13,042 nt of DNA from DATDRQ01 sp035291645 (GCA_035291645.1 DATDRQ010000131.1:1-13042), one strand, 5' to 3'. Shown: positions 1 to 5,822, numbered from the stretch's first letter. Notes: generated by a model not told the origin, from the letters alone. Program-made: numbers and translations.

Positions 1-5
1 TACTA

Positions 6-17
6 GTGGGTCGTTTG
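6..17 (+). repeat. Left terminal inverted repeat of the IS630 element
   Basis: GTGGGTCGTTTG matches perfectly, in inverted orientation, to 1413-1424. If the flanking TA is counted the match is 14 bp. The sequences diverge inside this point (ACCCGGG at the left against GCATGAT at the right). Confidence 0.88.
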
Positions 18-87
18 ACCCGGGTATAGCCATAAACGGGATTGGGTAGTAAAATGCGTCATCCTACGAAATCGTAGAGGTGGACGT

Positions 88-645
88 ATGAGCAGACGAA
101 AAAAAGAACCCCTCCGTACCTTGACAGACGAAGAGCGTACCTGGCTAGAACGCATCAGCCGTTCCCAGAGTGAAGCAGCCAGCCATGTAGCCAGAGCCAA
201 ACAGATACTCAATGTAGCCAACGGATACTCCTATCAGGAAGCTGCCTTCCTCTCGGGGCGAAAATCTGGGGATGCCGTCTCCAACTTGGTGAAGTGGTTC
301 AACCAGGAAGGCTTGAACGCTATTCAACCTCGGCATGGAGGCGGTCCCCCAGCCAAGTATGGTCCGGCTGAGCGCGAACGGATTTTGCAGGAAGTCCGAC
401 AGAAACCGGACCCTGAGACGGATGGCACGGCCACCTGGTCTCTGAAAACCTTGTGTCAGGCGCTGCGCAAAGCTCCGGATGGCTTGCCAGAAGTGAGTGA
501 AGACACCATCCGTACCAGCTTGCTGGAAGCTGGCTTTAGCTGGCAAGAGGCGCGGAGCTGGTGCGAAACGGGTAAAGTGACCCGCAAGCGCAAGCGAGGC
601 AAGGTCACCGTGACCGATCCGGATGCGATGGCCAAAAAAACTTGA
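88..645 (+). CDS. IS630 transposase, N-terminal part (DNA-binding domain)
   Basis: This 185-residue product is the amino-terminal, end-binding half of an IS630 transposase. A helix-turn-helix region lies at about residues 45-75 (SYQEAAFLSGRKSGDAVSNL). It is followed by the GLNAIQPRHGGGPPAKY linker typical of IS630 proteins and a second, winged-helix-like segment (LPEVSEDTIRTSLLEAGFSW, about 133-152). The tail is very basic (KRKRGKV). The start is ATG at 88, preceded by GAGGTGG about 6 nt upstream. The frame ends at TGA 643-645, directly after a run of seven A, and overlaps the catalytic frame. On its own it has no catalytic residues. It would either be the front of a frameshifted fusion or act as a DNA-binding fragment. 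Confidence 0.88.
   Translation: MSRRKKEPLRTLTDEERTWLERISRSQSEAASHVARAKQILNVANGYSYQEAAFLSGRKSGDAVSNLVKWFNQEGLNAIQPRHGGGPPAKYGPAERERILQEVRQKPDPETDGTATWSLKTLCQALRKAPDGLPEVSEDTIRTSLLEAGFSWQEARSWCETGKVTRKRKRGKVTVTDPDAMAKKT
634..640 (+). other. A7 slippery run joining the two transposase frames
   Basis: Seven consecutive A residues lie three nucleotides before the stop of the first frame, and the catalytic frame is the -1 frame. A -1 ribosomal slip, or transcriptional insertion of one A, gives ...AKKNLIESAYR and a continuous transposase. Programmed frameshifting is known in part of the IS630 family. In the zero frame the codons are AAA AAA ACT, and the base before the run is C. The slip is therefore not the ideal A AAA AAG heptamer, which makes transcriptional slippage a real alternative. 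A simple inactivating deletion in the A run is the null hypothesis. Confidence 0.6.
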
Positions 646-1442
646 TCGAAAGCGCTTATCGAACCGGCGAAAAGCTGGGATTATCCGTGTGGACCCAGGA
701 TGAAGCCGGGCCTTATCAGACCCTGCCTTATCCAGGAGCCAGTTGGCAACCGGTGGGCCATCCAGCCCTTCAGCCGCACGAATATATTCGCAATGGAACG
801 GCCAAGTTGTTGACACTTTTTCACCCGGCTACCGGTCGCGTCCGTGTCAAAGGCGTCACCAGCAGCGCCAACGTGGTTTTGCATCCCTGGCTGAAAGCGG
901 AGTTGAGCGCTATCCTCCAGTCGCTACCCGAAGCGCCGCTGATCGAGGCGGAAACCAATCGACAGCTATGGGAAGCCTGGCAAGAAGGATTATCGCTGCC
1001 CATCACTCTTCCCCAAGAACTTCCCGCTTTACGGATGCTTTTGATCTGGGATAACCTTCGCGGGCACTACACACTGGAGATCGTCCTTTGGTTGTTTGCT
1101 CATGGCATTATGCCGCTGTACACCCCTTTGGGTGGCTCGTGGCTGAATATGGCCGAGTCAATGCAGCGTATTCTGGTCAAACGCGGGTTGGCCGGACAGT
1201 ACCCGGAAACACCCGATCAAATCATCTCCTTGTTGGAGGGGGTGACCAATGGCTGGAACCAGGACCCCACCCCGTTTGAATGGGGCGGCAAACGCACAGC
1301 TCGCCGTCAACGAAGCCGGCAGCGGCGTCATACCTTAGGTGGTTCAGGCGCTTGCACTCGCCGTCCGATCCGTCATCGACCATCCCTGTTGCAGAAATGG
1401 CAGTCATCATGCCAAACGACCCACTACTTTTCCGATTTGTAA
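642..1442 (+). CDS. IS630 transposase, catalytic DDE part
   Basis: This is the catalytic half of the IS630 transposase, which cuts and joins DNA at TA sites using an RNase H-like fold. The three acidic residues are visible: Asp20 in WTQDEAGPY, Asp137 in LIWDNLRGHYT and Glu172 in GGSWLNMAES. Thirty-four residues lie between the last two, giving the DD34E signature of bacterial IS630. The C-terminal PTPFEWGGKR..RRQRSRQRR basic tail is also family-like. The only nearby initiation codon is TTG at 642, which overlaps the stop of the first frame. Expression as a -1 frameshift fusion is therefore more likely than independent initiation; the fusion would be about 451 residues. The stop (TAA 1440-1442) lies outside the right inverted repeat, so the last few residues are encoded by host DNA. 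Confidence 0.87.
   Translation: MIESAYRTGEKLGLSVWTQDEAGPYQTLPYPGASWQPVGHPALQPHEYIRNGTAKLLTLFHPATGRVRVKGVTSSANVVLHPWLKAELSAILQSLPEAPLIEAETNRQLWEAWQEGLSLPITLPQELPALRMLLIWDNLRGHYTLEIVLWLFAHGIMPLYTPLGGSWLNMAESMQRILVKRGLAGQYPETPDQIISLLEGVTNGWNQDPTPFEWGGKRTARRQRSRQRRHTLGGSGACTRRPIRHRPSLLQKWQSSCQTTHYFSDL
1413..1424 (-). repeat. Right terminal inverted repeat of the IS630 element
   Basis: CAAACGACCCAC is the exact complement of the left terminus and is followed by TA at 1425-1426. The transposase frame passes through this repeat without a stop and ends 16 bases outside it. Confidence 0.88.
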
Positions 1443-1567
1443 TCTACTCAGGTGGGAACTAATATCCATTTTTTCTCGTTTTGTATTAAAATAACATAAG
1501 CAAAGCATTTTGCTGGAGTTGGGAACAATTGTTTGATAGAAATGCAGAAACAAGGAGCAAGGCGCTG

Positions 1568-2179
1568 ATGCAACTCACCCAGTCACAGCGTACAAATGTA
1601 CGGCGTACAAATGTACGGCGCACAAATGTACGGTGCACAAATGTACGGCGAACACCTGTGCGGCGGACCCGCCTGGGCGATGTCCTGGCAGCTTGCCTGC
1701 TCGTCCTGGCCCTGCTGGCGGCGAGTTTTACGCCCGCTGCAGCCGATCGCGAAGACCAGTTCCACGATTTCGAGCTGGTCTATGGAGAACCCCAGGAGCT
1801 GGTCCTCGGCAAAGCCGGGATCGTGGTGACGAAATCCTATTACAACGCCATCGGCGTGATCGGGCGGGTCCAGCCGAACCCTGATTACCCTCCGGATAAC
1901 CTGGATTTCGCCGATCGCTGGGTCGATTATCACATCTTCGACTATTATGGTACCCCATACACCGTCTTCTACGGCCTTAATTACGTCTACTTCGAGCTGA
2001 TCGAGGCCACCCAAACCGATTGGGAGGAAGGAGAGCTGAGCATCTATTACTTTAACCCCGTTAACCGGCGCTGGGAGGTTTGCCCAACCTTCTTCGTCGA
2101 CGGCAACGGCAAGCATAGAGACCGCCTGACCTGTGTTATGCCCGGTTTCGGTCTGTACGGGCTGGCGGTCGAAAAGTAA
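1568..2179 (+). CDS. Exported protein of unknown function with RTNVR repeats before the signal peptide
   Basis: I do not recognise a family for the 203-residue product. ATG 1568 is preceded by AAGGAG (1552-1557) at a 10-nt gap. The amino end is five pentapeptides (RTNVR three times, then CTNVR and RTPVR), making a very basic n-region. A hydrophobic stretch at about 36-57 ends in TPAAAD, a likely signal peptidase I site near residue 59. The mature part is acidic and rich in aromatic residues. Its end (ELSIYYFNPVNRRWEVCP..GLYGLAVEK) resembles the closing strands of beta-sandwich domains common in secreted bacterial proteins. Cys172 and Cys189 could form a disulfide. An alternative start is GTG 1658, which would give a textbook-length signal peptide (MRRTRLGDVLAACLL...) and leave the repeats untranslated, but I see no good ribosome binding site there. 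It reads in the same direction as the LysM gene 107 nt downstream. Confidence 0.72.
   Translation: MQLTQSQRTNVRRTNVRRTNVRCTNVRRTPVRRTRLGDVLAACLLVLALLAASFTPAAADREDQFHDFELVYGEPQELVLGKAGIVVTKSYYNAIGVIGRVQPNPDYPPDNLDFADRWVDYHIFDYYGTPYTVFYGLNYVYFELIEATQTDWEEGELSIYYFNPVNRRWEVCPTFFVDGNGKHRDRLTCVMPGFGLYGLAVEK
1589..1663 (+). repeat. Five tandem 15-bp units, each an interrupted palindrome
   Basis: Units start at 1589, 1604, 1619, 1634 and 1649. The first two are identical (CGTACAAATGTACGG). The third and fourth differ by one or two bases and the fifth is degenerate. In the perfect units CGTACA and TGTACG are exact inverted repeats around AA. The unit length is a multiple of three and in phase with the gene at 1568, so each copy adds the pentapeptide RTNVR or a close variant. 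Confidence 0.9.
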
Positions 2180-2286
2180 ACAGGCCACGAGGAGCATTGG
2201 GTCGGCTGGGTCCATTTCCCAATTCCGGGGAGATCACCGGGGGGTGCAAGTGGACGAGGCGAGCATCATACTTTCTGGAGGAGGAT

Positions 2287-3183
2287 ATGTCCACTTTACG
2301 TAAGCTCACCATATTTCTATTGATTGCTGCTGTCCTGGCTGTGGGGATGGGATTCCGGGCACAACCCGCCCTGGCAGCCAACTGCACCCAGTACTACTGG
2401 GTCAAGTGGGGGGACACCCTGGCCGGGATTGCGCGCTGGTACGGCGTTTCCTGGACCTACCTGGCGAAGATCAACGACATCAAGAACCCCGGCAAGATCT
2501 TCGCCGGGCAGCGGCTGTGCGTCGCCAAAGGCAGTACGTCGACTGGCACGAAATCGGGCACCTTCCCGACCTTCTCGATCGTCAAAGTGGTCGAAGATGA
2601 GGACGTAACCATCCAGACTTTCAATCTGCCGGCGAACGATACGTTCAAGGTGACGATGGGTGAGATGGGCACCAAGGGGGTGGGTGGTTACAGCGCCGGT
2701 TCGTTTAAATCCGGAAACGGGGGCTCGAAGAAGTTCACCTTCGACATCCCCTCGCAGCTGGAGGGCGAGAACCGCATCGCCATCCGCATCCAAAGCTCTA
2801 AGTCCGGCTTCTTCGCCTACAACTGGTTCTTCAACAACACCTCCAGTGGCAGCGGTACCGGCGGCGGCACCACGCCCACCAAGCGGTTCACCGGTATCCC
2901 CACCTTCAAGATCACCGCCGTGGACCGCAACCAGGATGTTTCCATCCACACCAACAACTTCCCGAAGGACGTCAAATTCCGGGTGTACATGGGCTACTAC
3001 GGGACGCAGGGTATCGGCGGCTGGCTCGTGGATACGATCAACTCCGGCGACGGCGGCGCGTTCAACGATACCTATGATATTCCATCTCAGTTGAAGGGCG
3101 AGTCACGCATCGCCATCCGGCTGGTGGCGACCAGCGGCGGGTACTTCGCCTACAACTGGTTCTGGAATAACACCTACCCGTAA
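2287..3183 (+). CDS. Secreted LysM protein with a duplicated C-terminal domain
   Basis: The 298-residue product is exported and probably binds peptidoglycan or another N-acetylglucosamine polymer through its LysM domain. ATG 2287 is chosen because GGAGG (2277-2281) sits 5 nt upstream and because a signal peptide begins there (residues 1-30, hydrophobic core 9-22, cleavage after PALA). The LysM domain spans about 36-79 (VKWGDTLAGIARWYGV ... GKIFAGQRLCV). Cys33 and Cys78 flank it and may form a disulfide. Two related domains of 96 residues follow, at about 91-186 and 203-298, separated by a Gly/Ser/Thr-rich linker. Both contain PTF.I, a V.MG...T.G.GG core, DIPSQL.GE.RIAIR and FAYNWF.NNT. I know no name or function for this repeat. 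The gene is followed 10 nt later by a large palindromic element, and no clear promoter of its own was seen in the 107-nt gap upstream. Confidence 0.87.
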   Translation: MSTLRKLTIFLLIAAVLAVGMGFRAQPALAANCTQYYWVKWGDTLAGIARWYGVSWTYLAKINDIKNPGKIFAGQRLCVAKGSTSTGTKSGTFPTFSIVKVVEDEDVTIQTFNLPANDTFKVTMGEMGTKGVGGYSAGSFKSGNGGSKKFTFDIPSQLEGENRIAIRIQSSKSGFFAYNWFFNNTSSGSGTGGGTTPTKRFTGIPTFKITAVDRNQDVSIHTNNFPKDVKFRVYMGYYGTQGIGGWLVDTINSGDGGAFNDTYDIPSQLKGESRIAIRLVATSGGYFAYNWFWNNTYP

Positions 3184-3193
3184 CAGGACATTC

Positions 3194-3288
3194 TTAACGC
3201 AAAGAAGCCAAGGAAAAGATAAGGCGCGAGGTTGGGTTTTTTAAACAACAACTTTGCGCCTTATCTTCGCATTGCGACTTTACGTTAA
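3194..3288. repeat. 95-bp inverted-repeat element A, possible bidirectional terminator
   Basis: The outer ends are TTAACG (3194-3199) and CGTTAA (3283-3288). The inner stem is a perfect 12-bp pair, AAGATAAGGCGC (3216-3227) with its complement at 3256-3267. Between them the two arms stay alignable as imperfect copies. The loop contains TTTTTT. The element begins 10 nt after the LysM stop and lies between two convergent genes, so it could end transcription of the plus-strand gene or both. Its arms resemble those at 7118-7194 and 11986-12106. Confidence 0.8.
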
Positions 3289-3342
3289 ATATTCTTTGCC
3301 GCCAAGCATGCCGTAGGGCGGCTTTCCGTGCAACTGAAGGTT

Positions 3343-3370
3343 GCCTGCCGCCAGCTGACCTTCGGCAGGC
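3343..3370. repeat. Palindrome abutting the FTR1 stop codon
   Basis: GCCTGCCG (3343-3350) pairs perfectly with CGGCAGGC (3363-3370) around a 12-nt loop. The right arm touches the stop codon of the iron permease (3371-3373). The right side reads CCTTCGGCAGGCTCAGG and runs into that stop codon. From memory this is a very common short repeat in many bacterial genomes, but I cannot check that here. No T-run follows in either direction, so an intrinsic terminator role is weak. Confidence 0.55.
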
Positions 3371-4192
3371 TCAGGCCTCGTTAAACGCCGGGGGAAGCAC
3401 CCGCCGGCGCGACAACGCAACGGCGATGGCGGCAAAATACGCAAAATAAGCCAGCACTTCGGTTAACGAGGGGTCCCCGTTGTAGCCGAACAGGGCGGAC
3501 AGTATCTGACCGGCAGGGGAACCTTCGTCTAAGACGGGGTTAATATCCCAGAGCGGATCGATCAGGGCGGGGACCCAGCCCACCTCGACCAGCTCGTGCA
3601 CGCCGTGCGCGACCAGCCCGGCGGCAAACAGGATCAGCAGGGCGCTGGTGACCTGGAAGAAGCGGCGCAGGTTCAGCCGGACGGTAGTGGCAAACACCAG
3701 CCAGCCGAGTAAAGCGGCAAAAGCCAGCCCCAGCAGCCCGCCCGCCAGGGTCAGCCGGGCGCTGGTTGAGAAGGTGGCGGCGGTCAGGAACAGGCTCAGC
3801 TCGATGCCCTCCCTCAGCACTGCCAGGAACGCCAGGAGAAACAGCGCCTGGCTCCCGCCGCGCAGGGTCGCCCTGCGCACCCCGGACTCCAGTTCGCTTT
3901 TAATCGTCCTGGCATGAGCCTGCATCCAGAAGATCATCCAGGTGAGCACGCCCGCCGCCAGCAGCATAGTGATCCCCTCGAAGATTTCTTCGGCAGCTCC
4001 TTCCAATGAAGCCCCCACACTGAACAGGATCACCGCCGCCAGCACACTAAGCAAGACTGCACTGGCCGCGCCCAACCAGACATAACGGTTCAGGTCGGGG
4101 CGCTGCATCTTCTGCAGGGCGCCCAGCACGATGCCGATGATCAGGGCTGCTTCAAGCCCCTCCCGCAGTGCCAGCAAGAAACTCGGAAGCAT
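3371..4192 (-). CDS. FTR1-family high-affinity iron permease
   Basis: The 273-residue integral membrane protein belongs to the FTR1/EfeU family, which carries ferric iron across the cytoplasmic membrane. Two REGLE-type motifs are present: REGLE at 10-14 in the first helix and REGIE at 127-131, with an EEIFEG acidic motif at 68-73. About seven hydrophobic helices are visible, the last near YFAYFAAIAVAL. Length is normal for the permease alone. No EfeO/EfeB partner or ferroxidase gene is in the window, so the oxidation partner, if any, is elsewhere. The start (4192) has GGAGGAG 4 nt upstream. It is divergent from a DtxR/MntR-type repressor across a 234-bp gap, and a good promoter lies about 100 nt upstream of the start. 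That context supports iron or manganese control. The last codons overlap a dispersed repeat. Confidence 0.92.
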   Translation of the reverse strand: MLPSFLLALREGLEAALIIGIVLGALQKMQRPDLNRYVWLGAASAVLLSVLAAVILFSVGASLEGAAEEIFEGITMLLAAGVLTWMIFWMQAHARTIKSELESGVRRATLRGGSQALFLLAFLAVLREGIELSLFLTAATFSTSARLTLAGGLLGLAFAALLGWLVFATTVRLNLRRFFQVTSALLILFAAGLVAHGVHELVEVGWVPALIDPLWDINPVLDEGSPAGQILSALFGYNGDPSLTEVLAYFAYFAAIAVALSRRRVLPPAFNEA

Positions 4193-4294
4193 GGTACTCC
4201 TCCAGGACGTTTGGTGATGGGATATGCGCGTTTCGCCGATCGGAATGAAATTTAATCATGCACATCGATTCGGAGAACACAGCATGGCAGAGGT

Positions 4295-4324
4295 AGTATA
4301 ATCAATAATAATAATATTTATCAA
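4295..4324 (-). promoter_or_regulatory. Sigma-70-type promoter for the iron permease
   Basis: On the minus strand TTGATA (4324-4319) and TATACT (4300-4295) are separated by 18 nt. The match to the consensus is 5 of 6 at both hexamers. Transcription would start near 4288, giving a leader of about 95 nt. A palindrome overlaps the whole site. The plus strand also contains TATAAT at 4297-4302, but no matching -35 was seen for it. Confidence 0.6.
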
Positions 4325-4330
4325 GATTAT
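4298..4330. promoter_or_regulatory. Candidate metal-repressor operator
   Basis: ATAATC (4298-4303) and GATTAT (4325-4330) are inverted around an AT-rich centre, with partial symmetry further in. The palindrome covers both promoter hexamers of the permease gene, the expected position for a DtxR/MntR-type repressor encoded next door. Direct repeats of TTGATC at 4357 and 4380, nearer the regulator, are a second candidate. Neither matches a DtxR or MntR box that I can quote exactly, so this is positional inference. Confidence 0.4.
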
Positions 4331-4426
4331 CATGTTTATTCAATTTTCAAGGGTGATTGATCTCACTTTTCAACCCCGGTTGATCATTTATCCGGCGATC
4401 GCGCTAATGGGGAGAGTTTTTCGAAC

Positions 4427-5122
4427 ATGATCACCCCGACCATGCGACGCTACGCCGCCGAAATCTACCGCATGCAGGAAGAGCGCCCTTACGTGAGCCT
4501 GGCCGACCTGGCCGATGAGGTGGGGGCCTCCAGCCAGGCTGTCTCCCGGCTGATCGCCCGCCTGCGCGAGCGTGGCATGGTCGAGCACGAGCCCTACCGG
4601 GGAGTCCGGCTGACCCGCGCCGGTGAACAGCTCGCCCTGCCGGCCATTCGCCGGCACCGCATCACCGAGGTATTCCTGGTGCGGGTGCTCGGGTTCGGTT
4701 GGGATGAAGTCCACGAGTTCTCGGACCGCTTCGAGCTGGGCATCGACGAGCGCATCGAGGAGCGCATCTTCGAGGCTGCCGGGCGCCCGGCGCGCTGCCC
4801 GCACGGCGAACCAATCCCGGGGATAGATGGGCAGATGCCTGTGCTCCAGGATGCCAGCCTGGTCGAAATGAAGAGCGGCGAGGATTACTGCCTGAGCCGG
4901 GTGCGCATCCACGAACCCGAGAAGCTGCGTTACCTGGGGGAGCTGGGCCTCTACCCGGGTACCTGTTTCAGGCTGGTGTCGCAGGCGCCTTTCAACGGCC
5001 CGGTGCGCATCCGCAGCGGCCGCCAGGAGATCATCCTGGGGCACGACCTGGCTGCCGGGTTATTTGTGGAAGCCGTCAGCGGTCAGTCATCAGCCACCAG
5101 CCATTCGCGTTCAGAACTGTAG
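4427..5122 (+). CDS. DtxR/MntR-family metal-dependent transcriptional regulator
   Basis: The 231-residue protein has the full three-part layout of the family. A winged helix lies at about 8-64 (LADEVGASSQAVSRLIARLRERGMV). The metal-binding and dimer domain is at about 70-140 (RRHRITEVFLV ... WDEVHEFSDRFE). A FeoA-like SH3 domain is at about 145-216. Such proteins repress metal uptake genes when Fe2+ or Mn2+ is plentiful. His77, Glu81 and His96 match the first metal site. At the second site the positions I align with DtxR Met10, Cys102, Glu105 and His106 are Arg8, Asp100, Glu103 and Leu104, so two ligands seem lost. ATG 4427 has a GGGGAGAG purine stretch about 10 nt upstream. Its natural target is the divergent iron permease. 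The last ten residues (SSATSHSRSE) look like a non-conserved tail. The gene ends in an intrinsic terminator. Confidence 0.9.
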   Translation: MITPTMRRYAAEIYRMQEERPYVSLADLADEVGASSQAVSRLIARLRERGMVEHEPYRGVRLTRAGEQLALPAIRRHRITEVFLVRVLGFGWDEVHEFSDRFELGIDERIEERIFEAAGRPARCPHGEPIPGIDGQMPVLQDASLVEMKSGEDYCLSRVRIHEPEKLRYLGELGLYPGTCFRLVSQAPFNGPVRIRSGRQEIILGHDLAAGLFVEAVSGQSSATSHSRSEL

Positions 5123-5145
5123 GGCAGGATTCTATCCTGCCGTTT
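5123..5145 (+). terminator. Intrinsic terminator of the metal regulator gene
   Basis: GGCAGGAT (5123-5130) and ATCCTGCC (5134-5141) form a perfect 8-bp stem with a 3-nt loop, followed by GTTTTGGTTT. The stem starts at the first base after the stop codon. Confidence 0.8.
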
Positions 5146-5156
5146 TGGTTTAAGAA

Positions 5157-5184
5157 AAGCTCTGCCAGTCGCCTGGCAGAGCTT
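5157..5184 (-). terminator. Intrinsic terminator of the small exported protein gene
   Basis: The stem AAGCTCTGCCAG (5157-5168) with CTGGCAGAGCTT (5173-5184) is a perfect 12 bp with a 4-nt loop. On the minus strand the stem runs into TTTTCTTAAACC. It lies about 30 nt past the stop of the minus-strand gene and back to back with the terminator at 5123. Confidence 0.85.
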
Positions 5185-5214
5185 CCTCATATAAGGGTAG
5201 GTCTAAGGGATTAG

Positions 5215-5607
5215 TTAATACTGGTAATACCAGTTGGCGCCGTCCGGCGTATCGTCCAGGTGGATCTTCTCCTGGGAAGGCTCACCCGCGTTGGCAGCGC
5301 CCTCACAATTGGTGATCACCAGGCGGGTGAAGTTGTTCAAGTCGACTGTCCCTGAGGCGGACGTGCCACAGACAAAAGTGGTGTGGTCGTAAACCAGGCG
5401 CTCCACCGTGAAATAGCGCGTTTCGCCGGCCGGGACGGCCAGGTAGTAGATAGCCGTACCGCTGGTCAGCGACAGGGTCGCTGGCTGGTTCGACTGGTTG
5501 ATCACGGTTACCCCGGCCAACGCTTCCTCCGCCGCGACGCTGAAGACGGCCAGGGTCAGCGCCAGGATCAGGACGATTGCAACAGCAATCAGTGAGTTCC
5601 GCAACAT
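5215..5607 (-). CDS. Small exported protein of unknown function
   Basis: The product has 130 residues and I do not recognise a family. ATG 5607 is chosen because AAGGAGG lies 6 nt upstream. The longer frame starting at GTG 5670 adds 21 residues with no hydrophobic purpose. The signal peptide covers about 1-26 (LIAVAIVLILALTLAVFSVAA). The mature chain is a small beta-rich domain (VTVINQSNQPATLSLTSG, YYLAVPAGETRYFTV) that looks like an immunoglobulin-like fold. Cys80 and Cys101 are placed to form a disulfide. The tail ends in the aromatic NWYYQY. Phrases such as INQSN and VPAGET resemble secreted or surface proteins that decorate the envelope, but no role can be assigned. It has its own promoter, a leader of about 180 nt with predicted structure, and a strong terminator, so it appears to be a single-gene transcript. 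Confidence 0.75.
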   Translation of the reverse strand: MLRNSLIAVAIVLILALTLAVFSVAAEEALAGVTVINQSNQPATLSLTSGTAIYYLAVPAGETRYFTVERLVYDHTTFVCGTSASGTVDLNNFTRLVITNCEGAANAGEPSQEKIHLDDTPDGANWYYQY

Positions 5608-5788
5608 GATGGACCTCCTTGCTACTTGTTCACGGGATACAAACATGTGCGAGGATTTTGCAATCCTCACCTGCGAGGTAGTTTAATCGATTCTCACCTC
5701 CTTTTCCCCCTTTCATGAAGGAGCAACGCCGAACGATGGGCAGCCGCCTGATTCGCAGGGCTGGCTACTGGCAGCAACCTCATCTGCC
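5608..5788 (-). promoter_or_regulatory. Long structured 5' leader of the small exported protein gene
   Basis: Three hairpins can be drawn on the transcript strand. The first is TGGCAG/CTGCCA (5769-5774 with 5784-5789). The second is AGCC..CCTG / CAGG..GGCT (5742-5766). The third is a 7-bp stem, extendable by a wobble pair, closed by a GCAA tetraloop (5649-5670). Between the second and third lies AAAGGAGGTGA (5704-5694), a perfect 11-nt complement of the 16S rRNA 3' end with no start codon close after it. ACCTC (5679-5675) could pair with GAGGT (5700-5696) and mask it. I could not match this leader to a riboswitch class I know. Confidence 0.45.
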
Positions 5789-5794
5789 AACTTT

Positions 5795-5822
5795 AAGATA
5801 CCTCAAAAACTGAAAAAGTCAA
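5795..5822 (-). promoter_or_regulatory. Sigma-70-type promoter of the small exported protein gene
   Basis: On the minus strand TTGACT (5822-5817) and TATCTT (5800-5795) are separated by 16 nt. This would start the transcript near 5788, giving a 5' leader of about 180 nt. No other good promoter was seen closer to the ATG. Confidence 0.5.

Larger units (their letters stand above)
6..1424 (+). mobile_element. IS630-family insertion sequence, TA-flanked
   Basis: The ends carry a perfect 12-bp inverted repeat, GTGGGTCGTTTG at the left and its complement at the right. Each end is flanked by TA (4-5 and 1425-1426), which fits the TA target duplication known for IS630 elements. The 1,419-bp interior is filled by two overlapping frames that together encode a helix-turn-helix domain and a DD34E transposase. 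The left end also folds on itself (GGGTC-GTTT-GACCC, 8-21). Both termini and a complete DDE triad are present, so the copy may be intact if the split frame is programmed. Only three bases of host DNA lie to the left, so what the insertion interrupted on that side cannot be seen. Family assignment is firm; the exact subgroup is not determined. Confidence 0.9.

Noticed and set aside
145..816. A 223-codon minus-strand frame across the transposase
   Set aside because: It is antisense to both transposase frames, has no recognisable domain and spans their junction, so it is a chance frame.
1499..1514. AGCAAA-GCAT-TTTGCT hairpin before the first exported protein
   Set aside because: It is a short AT-rich stem with no T-run and no link to a regulatory class; chance is sufficient.
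1589..1663. Possible CRISPR array
   Set aside because: The units are 15 bp and directly adjacent, with no spacers and no cas genes nearby. It is a simple tandem repeat.
2180..2286. Promoter for the LysM gene
   Set aside because: No hexamer pair with acceptable spacing was found in the gap. Co-transcription with the upstream gene is as likely, so no site is annotated.
5608..5788. Cyclic-di-GMP or other named riboswitch
   Set aside because: The conserved strings I know for the GEMM (c-di-GMP-I) class are absent and I could not match ydaO. Only a generic structured leader is supported.
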